In this document: positions 55,933-64,000 of the stretch, in pieces
How the letters are laid out: every line of letters starts with the position of its first letter
Position numbering within the stretch: the first letter of the stretch is position 1
Assembly: GCA_036172665.1 (NCBI GenBank)
Contig: CM069872.1
Location: 24,618,001 to 24,682,000 of the forward strand
Origin: Prosopocoilus inquinatus
Taxonomy: Eukaryota > Arthropoda > Insecta > Coleoptera > Lucanidae
Direction of reading: 5' to 3'
DNA length: 64,000 nucleotides
Notes under the pieces: generated by a model
The model's input: the letters and a program-made list of their open reading frames with translations, nothing else
Databases searched by the model: none
What the model was told of the DNA's origin: nothing
Made by a program: the position numbers and the translations under genes

Positions 55933-56181
55933 AGGTTTTCACTGCAATCAAAAACGATTTGCACAAAATTTTTCTAGAAACTTTCATTATGCTTTGACAG
56001 CAAGCATGGCCGCCTTGCATGGGGGACTTATTAGGAGCAAATCCCGCTTCAATTTGTCTATCCTACTGCAATGTTAGGTCAAAAAGCGATAGTAAGATGT
56101 CGCTATTTTATATGTTCATCATTCTTACATCGCAATTGCGAATAAATTGGGCAAGTCGTTTTTGGTCTGCAGTGGAAATGT

Positions 56182-56244
56182 CGAGCTACGTCTCTGCTGA
56201 AGAAGCCCCAAGCAGGGCTGAAACAGCCGTCCAGAGGCTGCTCG
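56182..56244 (+). ncRNA. Hammerhead ribozyme with altered stem III, array D unit 2
   Basis: Core intact; stem III is CAGCCG instead of the palindrome CAGCUG, losing one pair in monomer or dimer form. Confidence 0.85.
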
Positions 56245-56695
56245 AGGTTTTCACTGCAATCAAAAACGATTTGCACAAAATTTTTCTAAAAACTTTCATT
56301 ATGCTTTGACAGCAAGCATGGCCGCCTTGCATGGGGGACTTATTAGGAGCAAATCCCGCTTCAATTTGTCTATCCTACTGCAATGTCAGGTCAAAAAGCG
56401 ATAGTAAGATGTCGCTATTTTATCTGTTTAATTTTATTATTAACATTAGTGATAGGGGTAGAAGTAGTAGACTGTGATAATTGAGATACCCTCATCGACG
56501 AATCGGATATCTCAATTATTTCGGAATTAAATGATGAATTTAGAAGAACATTATCTGTAAGAACTCGAGGTCCTGACTGATTTGACAACCTCGAAGTCAG
56601 GTATAAAGATCGTTGCTTAGTGAATAGTATTTGATTTGGAGGTGAGTGCATATACGATGAGACAGTTCGTCGATTAACTTTCGCATCATTCATAC

Positions 56696-57021
56696 TGTTT
56701 CGCGCCACCCGGCTTAGCTCAAGGCGTCAAGAAGTCGGTTCGCTGTTATGCGTCATCGGCCGTCACGCCACCGGGGCCTACATCGAACAGACTAGACTTT
56801 TCGAGCATGGAGGATTCTAGACGACCGCAAAGGATATAAAATGGGCCAAAGTTGACTCACCAGTCAGTCGAATTCGAACAGCGATCGTCGAAATTAGATT
56901 TTAGTGTGAAAATAAATTGTTACAAATAAATTAGTTTTTAAGCTTTATTAAATTACGGTTAAGTTTTTATCGAGTGTTTTATTCGTTTAAATAAATAAAT
57001 TAAAACCCTAGAAACGTAACA
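56696..57021 (+). repeat. Gypsy solo LTR in the unidentified ORF
   Basis: 326 bp, plus orientation, starts TGTTTCGCGCC, ends GTAACA, with ATAC at 56692-56695 and 57022-57025. The ORF reads through in frame when it is removed (KLKRQR then MNDAK). Confidence 0.94.
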
Positions 57022-57262
57022 ATACGTTGACGCTTCAACTTAAAATACTCTTCCCCAGGCAAATACGATCTTTTGCGGGAACAACCTGCTTTGACTTGAG
57101 TGACAGTTGAACGATTAATTTCTTCTTGGAGGTGAACAGTTTCAACCACTTGCTTTGTGGCAGATGATAAAATACGATTCACCTCCTGAGAAATAAAAAG
57201 GTCAAACATGTCACCCACTGTATTCAGTACCGCATTTGTGATCGGGTCATCTAGCTGCGTCG

Positions 57263-57306
57263 ATGTCAGGTCAAAAAGCGATAGTAAGATGTCGCTATTT
57301 TATCTG
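57263..57306 (+). mobile_element. 44-bp fragment of the hammerhead repeat 3' end
   Basis: ATGTCAGGTCAAAAAGCG to TATTTTATCTG, same 3' terminus as arrays B and D. No clear target duplication. It marks the lost 5' side of the unidentified ORF. Confidence 0.75.
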
Positions 57307-57349
57307 TTGATAAATATGTTAGTAAATATAAAAAATATAGTAAATATAT

Positions 57350-57373
57350 AGTAAGATGTCGCTATTTTATCTG
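57350..57373 (+). mobile_element. 24-bp fragment of the hammerhead repeat 3' end
   Basis: AGTAAGATGTCGC to TATTTTATCTG, 24 bp, again ending at the family 3' terminus. Short but exact. Surroundings are TAGTAAATATA repeats. Confidence 0.6.
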
Positions 57374-57599
57374 TTCATAAAAAAAATACGTTTTACACTC
57401 ACTGTGATTGTTTGCTTGAAAATAATTATATCTGAAAAAGAATCAGAATCAAATTAACTCATCACACATACAAACAACATTGTAGAGAGCAAATATTATA
57501 AATGAATATTATAAAAGCGCTTACCAATAGAGATCAACTTGCTGTGGAATACTGGCGAAGGGCGGCAGTGAGGGGATCGTAGTTAAAGGTTGATGGTGG

Positions 57600-57870
57600 A
57601 GTCAGTTACAGATTTCTGTATTTGAATAGCAATAGATTAGAATAGGTTTCTACAGTTTTAGGAAGATTCTAACATAGATTTCTGTATTTGAATAGGAAAA
57701 GGTGAAAGTATATTTCTACAGATTTCTCTATTTAGATAGGAATAGCCGAAGATGCTAAACAGATTTTTGTAGTAGAGTAGGAATAGTTGGGAGTAGGTTT
57801 CTACACTTCTGCAAGGAAGGTAAAGCAGATTTCTGTATTTCAATAAGAATAGCCGGGTGTATAGATGTCT
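57600..57870 (+). repeat. Degenerate tandem repeat, about 55-60 bp period
   Basis: Four to five diverged units based on CAGATTTCTGTATTTGAATA and GGAATAG, with GTTTCTACA submotifs. No coding meaning seen. Confidence 0.65.
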
Positions 57871-58430
57871 GTAATGCAGTAGTACTTGTGAATGAGTAAA
57901 ACTTATTTCGTAAATTTGTGTAGTTATCGATCCTCATGACACTTTACGTTACAATTTTCTTTTAAATTTATATAAAGTGAAACAGACTACCGATGAATGC
58001 TTACTGACTAATTTGAAATTCTACATTTTATAGAAAAAGTCAATCGATTCTAAGCATTTATGTTATATTTTTTCTGAAAAATATATGTGAATGAGTAAAC
58101 TTATTCCATAAAGCAAACACCTATTACGTAATGTCAATAATCTACCTATTTTATTATCAATTTCGTATTTTGTATTTTCTAAAAAGTATATAGAAAAGTG
58201 ACTTTTTTGTTCTGTTCACCCTGAAAATTGGAAGATACATTAAGTTTTCTGTAAAATTTATGACGAGAGAGACATACTACTAATGAGCTAAGTCTATATC
58301 ATTGTTACAAAAAATGTTACCATGTCCATTGGCTAACCAGAGTTTACTCTCAAATTAATTTACAGTAAGCCTGTGTATATTCTATTTCTTATGAAAAATA
58401 TAACCAACATCGTGTTAATAAAATCATAAA
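57871..58430. other. No recognisable feature
   Basis: AT-rich non-coding DNA between the minisatellite and array E. Confidence 0.5.
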
Positions 58431-58674
58431 CAGATAAAATAGCGACATCTTACGATCGCTTTTTGACCTGACATTGCAGTAGGATAGACAAATTGAAGCG
58501 GGATTTGCTCTTAATAAGTCCCCCATGCAAGGCGGCCATGCTTGCTGTCAAGGCATAAGAAAGTCTTGAAAAAAAATTTTGTGCAAATCGTTTTTGATTG
58601 CAGTGAAAACCTCGAGTAGCCTCTGTACAGCTGTTTCAGCCCTGCTTGGGGCTTCTTCAGCAGAGACGTAGCAC
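58431..58674 (-). repeat. Array E, single truncated hammerhead-repeat copy
   Basis: Minus orientation; its 3' terminus (CAGATAAAATAGCG on the plus strand) is at 58431 and its 5' end is cut inside stem I of the ribozyme near 58674. More diverged than other copies. No target duplication seen. Confidence 0.85.
58613..58672 (-). ncRNA. Hammerhead ribozyme, array E, distal stem I missing
   Basis: Core intact; cleavage triplet GUA instead of GUC (still of the permitted NUH type); proximal stem I GUCUCUG pairs with CAGAGGC. The distal stem I strand is lost at the element boundary, so loop-loop stabilisation is probably gone. Confidence 0.78.
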
Positions 58675-59501
58675 AGCGTGCAACACAACACGAAGCGTGC
58701 GTAAATAAAAAAAAAGGCGAGTTACATCACGCTCACATAAGCTTCGGACGGCGACAGCATACGCCTCGTTACAGTACGCAGCCCGCGACTGCTTGTTATA
58801 AAAAAAAAGGAAACGAAACGTACGAAACAGTAAAGAGAACGAAAGGAAAATAAAAGTAACTTACCTCGTACAGAACTTTACGAGCACGATACGACAATGG
58901 CGGAGTAGCAGTCGGCGAGAAGAGAAAAAAAAATCTCATGGCAAACAGAGAAGCGCTAAAATTTCGCATCCGCAGAATAAATGCGAGGACGATCAAAAAC
59001 CAAGCTTCCATTTACGCCTGAGCCATCAAATACAGCAATAGCAAGCTTGCAAAATTCGTAATACTTCAATTCCAAAATTCCAACAATAGGGAACAGCCAA
59101 CAAGCGCTGCTTCTTCCTGTCACCAAAGAAGGAAAATTGAACTCGTGCCGGAGGAAATGGCACTCCACTCCGATTATTAACGCGCGTCGAACCTTCTCGA
59201 AGACACGCATGCCAAACTCAGAAAGTCAAAAGGAACCAAAGACGATATGAGAAGGAAGAAATCCCAAAACAAATCTTGGAGTCAGAATAAACATAAACGA
59301 CGCACCTTCAAAAGAAAACGCAATCATCCGTCGGAGGAAGAATCGGAAGGGAAAAATAACCCATGCCCCCGCAGAGCGGTCGAAATCCGACTCACGTTAA
59401 AGAAGAAAACTATCGAACGAAGACCACGTCGCGCATAAGACACGACCCAAAAGGGGGCGATATCATGCAGGGGACGTAACAGCAGGGTTTCCACACCTCC
59501 A
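58675..59501. other. GC-richer stretch without identified gene
   Basis: Contains a Lys/Arg-rich open frame (59247-59438) and A-runs. No domain recognised, and the ORF looks like a composition effect. The purine-rich AAAAGGGGGCGATATC near 59449 could be a retroelement polypurine tract, but nothing supports it further. Confidence 0.35.
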
Positions 59502-59620
59502 GCATACGGCATCCAGCATTCGAAATTCTATTCATGATTAGTTGATGTAAAACTTTAACGTTCAGAAATTTTAAATCAACCAATCACAAACAAGAATTCA
59601 AATGACGGGATGCCGTGTGC
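59502..59620. mobile_element. Small MITE candidate
   Basis: 119 bp with inverted ends GCATACGGCATCC and the inverse of GCACACGGCATCC, continuing into CATTYGAATTC. No definite target duplication. Confidence 0.45.
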
Positions 59621-60280
59621 AAGAGCTGTGCAAATCCAACATAAGTTCCGTCGGTTTAAACGTACTGCAATTCTAGTGTATAAAGTTATTGTAGCCTCCA
59701 TAGCAGCCTACTGATTTTTCACTGGGATTTTCCCACTTAATTTGCATTTCACACACACTGACTGTTTACACCCAAATGTAAAAAAAATGCAGATTAAGTA
59801 TTAGATACCTCTGATACAATTATCTGTCTGAATAACATTGACTTATTCATTCATCCATTGGTTAATAGTCCTTCATTTATTCGGTCTTTGGCTCGTTCGT
59901 TGCAGTTTGGACTGCATTTTATTCGAATACTTTTTCTACTACCGAAGACTACATGGACTACAACTATCGAATACCTCGGTAATAATTTAATATCCCATAA
60001 TTTACCATATTTCTTTTCTTTGATGTATATAAACTAATTTCTCAACCGCTTAGTAATAATAATTAAAGACAAATTGTTTCGTTTATTTATTTTATTTTGA
60101 AGTATTTGCAATTGAGCTAGATTTTACATGTAAGGAATTAGTAGCAAATCTGTTCTGTGCATTTTGAAGTCAACCAAAAGAACTTTATTAACTAACGTAA
60201 TAATTTGTCATAATGGAAGATAACTAGGAACAAAAATGGCAATTATTACAGGCACTTATGGTTTTAAAATACCTACATTA
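59621..60280. other. No recognisable feature
   Basis: Non-coding, AT-rich. Confidence 0.5.
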
Positions 60281-60632
60281 CAGGAGTGTTCGATCTTTCA
60301 TTAATTTGTAAATTGTAAGTGATGTAAGAGTAATGAGGGTATGTATAACGACGCATGGAAGCTGTTCAGCGTTAAATGAAATATAATAATATTTGAAGCA
60401 AATGAAGAGCATTCATGCAGAAGTAGGCAAATCCATTTTCAACTAAATAGAGTGAATATACGTTTCTGTATGCTGATTCTCGAACATGGATTTTTTTTCA
60501 TAGCGAAATTAAAATTGGAATGTACTCTGAAAATATATCAACATTACCTAAATTAAGTAATTATTTTAATTATGATTTCAGGTGTAATGCACCACCTTTA
60601 CAATAGTAAAAGATCGAACCTTTCTGTCCTGT
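60281..60632. mobile_element. Candidate TA-flanked MITE
   Basis: 352 bp; left CAGGAGTGTTCGATCTTTCA and right inverse of ACAGGACAGAAAGGTTCGATC, imperfect inverted ends, with TA at 60279-60280 and 60633-60634. Weak TIR match, so tentative. Confidence 0.38.
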
Positions 60633-60634
60633 TA

Positions 60635-62801
60635 CAAAGATACTTAAAATTGTCTATCAAAATACCTTGATCCATCCATTTTTCGGCGAATTCTTTAAAA
60701 TGGACCCGCATAGAAGTGCACTTTTATTCATCACAGTACGATCCCATACAGCAAATTTTAACCTCTGATATCTTAAGTGTCTCCAAATTTCACCGTTTTA
60801 GAAATTTTATATTAATTTTTTCTGCGATTTTTTATTTATTTTAATCGCTCAAGAAATTACGGAGTAATGTAAACTGAAAATATTTATATTATAAAAACTT
60901 TCTTAGTGAGTAAGAAGGATGTGTAAAATCGCAAGAAATTTGGGACACTATATAAAGCAATAGTTTGCAATGTATTGAGGTTTTGTACATACTGTTTCAT
61001 AATTTATTGCTCAAATTAATAATCTTTCAGAACTAAACGGTAATAACTGATATACAGTCTTTGGAAGAACTTGTTTAAACAAGAACATTATGTGACGTCA
61101 ATAAATTTTATTATACTGGATGTGTCATCCAATGGAATTCCTGTTGAATATATGAAAAAATGTTTTATACAAAAGTTTAAAATTTTTTTAAGCTTCGCAA
61201 ATATGAAAATTATTTTGATGTATACAAATATGTCTATACGATGTGGAACTTTTTTTCAAAATTCAATAAGTCAGGTATGTTTCATATAGCAGCCAACACA
61301 TTTTCAAGCAAAACTCGATAAGTCTGAGATTAGTGTTTTCTGATAATACGGGAATTAATTTTGAATGTGTAGCGCCTATCATTACCTCAGAATATATTCA
61401 GGGGCGTAGTTTGTTTACAATACAGGGTGTTCTTTTATTATGTGCAAATAAAAGAACCTCAATATAAGTACACGAAATGCTACCTTCTGCGGACCATAAG
61501 TTTAGAACTGCGAGAAAGATAACAAAGTCAACTTCACCTTCCTCTCGGTACGAATACGCCCACCGATACCGCACTCGATTTTCAACGCAGCGTTTCGTAA
61601 TTATAATCATTGATATCGTTTATTAATTATTTATTTAATTCACTGAGCGAAGTAATATGTTTTGTGATATCAACTATCGATGAATAAATCCGAAAATTTA
61701 TGCACCAATTAGGCAAGCGTGTTAAAAATGTTCTTCCTTCACCCTTTTACGTAAATAAACTTTTGCTGTAATCTCGCTGCTAGCTATGAAAGTATTACTA
61801 CTTACGGTCCATGGAAAAAAGTAAACGTCAAATTTTTATAAGTCAAATAAAAATAATATGGAATGAGAAATTACAATTTGTTTGTACTTCGCTTTTAACT
61901 TGTTCGGCAATTACGAACCGCAGCATCTTGAATTGCACTAGTTTTTAATTTAAAAATACTTAAACTTGTAATTACTTGGAGTGAAGTTAATTCTAAATAA
62001 TCCAGCAATCCAGGCACATTGTAAACGTTTTGATTGACCAGCTGACGAGGGCGGCTGATATACGACGCTCGTTCTCAAGATTTACTGAAGTACTGACCCT
62101 GGCCTATTTCGGCTTCGGGAGGTAATTGAACAGGCGGCCGCGTTCCACTTTTAGCTATGCCAGCAGTTCTCAAACGGTTTAGTGAAAATCTGCCACTGAA
62201 TTTTTCTCGAAAACTGTTAAATTTTTGTTAAGAACGTATGAATTCAATCGTTGCCATTTATGGTGATTACAGGTTTAAATATTTGCACCCAGCATAATAG
62301 AAATCTACAAGCAGATTTGTAATCAAATTTTGTTCAACCTTCTAGAAGAGCTCACAAACACATCGCGCAAATACACATGTGGAAATTATTGAAATTATTA
62401 CGCATAATCATTTTGCTGTTATTGTTTGCTTGCTACTTTCGTTATTTTAAAAGTAGCAAGGGGTTGTAGTCATACAGGCAAATAATGAAGTCGAACCGTC
62501 GCTCGATAGGTACGGTACGCAAATTCCTTGTCAATTTCAAGCAAAACTCAATAAGTCCTTGCAATGTTTCATTCAAAACATTATAAGTCGATGGTGTTCA
62601 AGTAAAACTCAATATGTCCAGAACAAATTTAGATTTTTAAGACAAGTTTCTGATTAATTTTTAATCTGACTTAAAGAATTGGTATACTAGGGGCAATTTA
62701 ATATTTATGTCGCAGGAATTTTGAATAATCTGTATTTTTGCAATTACATTAGTAATTTTGCAAAACATCGAATTATTGTGGAATATGTGCAATCTTACTA
62801 A
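60635..62801. other. Gene-free region with a dispersed direct motif
   Basis: AT-rich; no convincing ORF. A motif TTCAARYAAAACTCRATAWGTC occurs near 61303, 62536 and 62597, probably remains of an old repeat. A perfect short hairpin CTTGCTACTTT...AAAGTAGCAAG lies near 62428-62460. Confidence 0.45.
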
Positions 62802-62929
62802 GGCCCGATTTCTTCATCTCCTGAAAAATTTATTCGCCAGATAGTATCCTCGGAAACTATTATCGATAGAATGGTTTCCAAGGATAACACCTGGCAGATA
62901 AATTTATCAGGAGGTGAAGAAATCAGGCA
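62802..62929. mobile_element. Harbinger-type MITE
   Basis: 128 bp, nearly all inverted repeat: GGCCCGATTTCTTCATCTCC and the inverse of GCCTGATTTCTTCACCTCC, about 50-bp arms. Flanked by TAA (62799-62801, 62930-62932). No ORF. Confidence 0.75.
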
Positions 62930-62941
62930 TAATAAAAACAA

Positions 62942-63079
62942 GTAATTTTGCAAAATTTCTAAACACATTCGTAATATTGAATACAAGCTGATGTCCGTGC
63001 GATCTTACTATAGGATTTTAGTAATTTTGCAAAAATTGAAATGCGCTTCGGTAAGATTGGGTGTCATGTAAAGCTTAGC
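62942..63079. other. No gene; repeated AGTAATTTTGCAAAA motif
   Basis: AGTAATTTTGCAAAA occurs at about 62751, 62946 and 63018. Nothing else identified. Confidence 0.4.
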
Positions 63080-63581
63080 CTACATTACCCATCATCTTTA
63101 GAAATTTTGCGATAATGGTTTTAGTATTACTTTAATGGCATTTGAAATATATTAGCGTTGCTTTGAAATTAGAGAATATACGACAATTATTGTCGATAAC
63201 ATGCTTACTGCTTTACTTTATTAGTCAGTTCTACTAGTAATTGAAACATATTAATTTGGTTGTTATGACAATAGCTTGCAGTGGAGTTAGCGTGAAACAA
63301 GAAAAAAGAAGTTAAATGCTTATTGCAAATAGGTATAAAGTATTGACTGATGGTTTACCTGTTTTTTCGGGTGACTGCCCTCTAACACAAGTTGTCTCAT
63401 AAATAACTATACAATTTCTAGTAAAACTGACTAATAAAGCAAAAAAGTATGCACGTTATTGACAATATTTATTATCTTATATTATCTAATTTCAAAATAA
63501 AGCTAATGTCGATTAAATGCTATTTATTACTAAAACCATTTTTGCAAAATTTCTAAAGATGATGGGCAATAACGTATGTAG
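63080..63581. repeat. Long inverted-repeat element, possible foldback MITE
   Basis: Arms about 165-175 bp (63080-63250 and 63405-63581) share, in inverted orientation, CCCATCATCTTTAGAAATTT, TTTGAAATTAG and TTTATTAGTCAGTT. No ORF; target duplication not determined. Confidence 0.6.
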
Positions 63582-64000
63582 TTTTAAAAAAATTTTAACA
63601 TCTTTAAAATGACAACTGTTAACAAACGTATGTCTAGTTCATATACTCTTATTTACAACTGTCACTTGCCGCAAAAAGTAACCTCAATTTTATATCATTA
63701 AAAAATGCAATATTACTACTTAAAAATTTATTTTTCACAACAAATTTTAGTTATCAAAAGCTTGTTTAGTTCCGTAAAGAAAGAACAGATTGCCGGATAG
63801 AAATCTTAACGTGAAAACTGAAAATGAATAATTTAATACTTACGTTACGTTCTACAAATGTCAGTGAGAAATTGACGATTAGGAAAAAATGGTACCTATA
63901 GAGAAAAATTGTTTAATTTGGCAAGTTCTGTTACTGGTTAAAATTAATGTACTTATTTTTGTGACACCTAGTATACGTATTATGTGTGTGCTATGTTTGA
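63582..64000. other. No recognisable feature
   Basis: AT-rich non-coding DNA to the window edge. Confidence 0.5.

Larger units (their letters stand above)
55655..56426 (+). repeat. Array D of the 312-bp hammerhead repeat
   Basis: 772 bp, about 2.5 units, plus orientation, from AATTTTTCTAAAAAC to the family terminus TATTTTATCTG. Perfect 8-bp duplication TTTAATTT (55647-55654, 56427-56434). Removing array and one duplication restores the interrupted ORF (NNKIK then VISHF), proving it moved in as a unit. Two ribozymes. Confidence 0.93.
54917..57258 (-). pseudogene. Unidentified ORF interrupted by three transposable elements
   Basis: Minus-strand segments 57258-57026, 56691-56435, 55646-55338 and 55186-54917 read as one frame once the solo LTR (56696-57021), the hammerhead array D and the TAA-flanked MITE are each removed with one copy of their target duplication. 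That gives roughly 350 residues, ending at a TGA at 54917. The N-terminal part is helical (DPITNAVLNTVGDMFDLF), the middle Ser/Thr/Pro-rich and probably disordered, the C-terminal part a coiled coil (EYRLRWCENIF, ISQVRDRVQQIQNLL). I cannot name it. It could be a host gene, a Polinton cargo gene or the accessory gene of another DNA transposon. The 5' end is lost at a hammerhead-repeat fragment (57263). Confidence 0.6.

Noticed and set aside
59247..59438. Lys/Arg-rich 63-codon ORF as a DNA-binding protein
   Set aside because: No recognised domain, purine-rich composition alone explains it, and the surrounding frames are closed.

Overview
This window is a stretch of eukaryotic, almost certainly insect (arthropod), DNA built nearly entirely from nested transposable elements. 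It is AT-rich and spliced, with GT-AG introns inside the transposases. It carries LTR retrotransposons of the Gypsy, BEL/Pao and Copia superfamilies, DNA transposons of the PIF/Harbinger, hAT, MULE, Tc1/mariner-like and Polinton/Maverick types, and a non-LTR reverse transcriptase fragment. I see no rRNA, tRNA, CRISPR array, bacterial operon or confident host gene. One unidentified minus-strand ORF (about 54.9-57.3 kb) may be a host or transposon gene.

Layout. 0-1.1 kb: decayed RT and Harbinger fragments with a hAT MITE. 1.9-3.0 kb: array A of a 312-bp repeat. 4.0-13.1 kb: Gypsy element G1 (minus strand), split by a complete Harbinger element (5518-9023) that itself carries a Gypsy solo LTR in an intron. 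13.1-15.0 kb: array B, an LTR-like block and a MULE fragment. 15.0-17.1 and 22.6-24.7 kb: two nearly identical hAT elements in opposite orientation. Between them lie a 447-bp foldback with a 13-bp target duplication, two abutting MITEs, a solo LTR and a 378-bp-arm palindrome. 24.8-26.2 kb: array C. 29.2-50.8 kb: a BEL element (minus) invaded by two solo LTRs, a Harbinger-type MITE and a Copia element (34832-49990). The Copia was itself invaded by Gypsy G2 (35524-42144), by a 2454-bp tandem duplication and by a 1.77-kb TIR element. 50.9-54.2 kb: Polinton remnants (PolB, integrase tail, packaging ATPase). 54.4-57.3 kb: the unidentified ORF, cut by three insertions. 57.6-64 kb: arrayed or degenerate repeats and small MITEs, with no genes seen.

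The most interesting system is the 312-bp repeat. Each unit encodes a complete 63-nt type I hammerhead ribozyme: CUGAAGA core, 5-bp stem II, GAAA, a very short palindromic stem III, a GUC cleavage site and a two-segment stem I. Twelve copies occur in five arrays, on both strands, with substitutions that mostly keep the pairings. Insertions share one 3' terminus, have variable 5' ends (some only 24-46 bp long) and can be flanked by 8-11 bp target duplications. That fits a retrozyme-like, non-autonomous retroelement moving through ribozyme-processed concatemeric or circular RNA. A second hammerhead-like motif sits in both arms of the 18.5-18.9 kb foldback.

The Gypsy family (G1, G2 and three solo LTRs) is also notable. 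Its gag has a SAP-like N-terminus and a repeated coiled coil. Its pol continues past the integrase into an ADP-ribose-hydrolase-type macrodomain and a CCCH zinc finger. All four insertions with two readable flanks duplicated the same 4-bp target, GTAT/ATAC. All ages and mechanisms are inferred by reading the sequence; no alignment or search was run.
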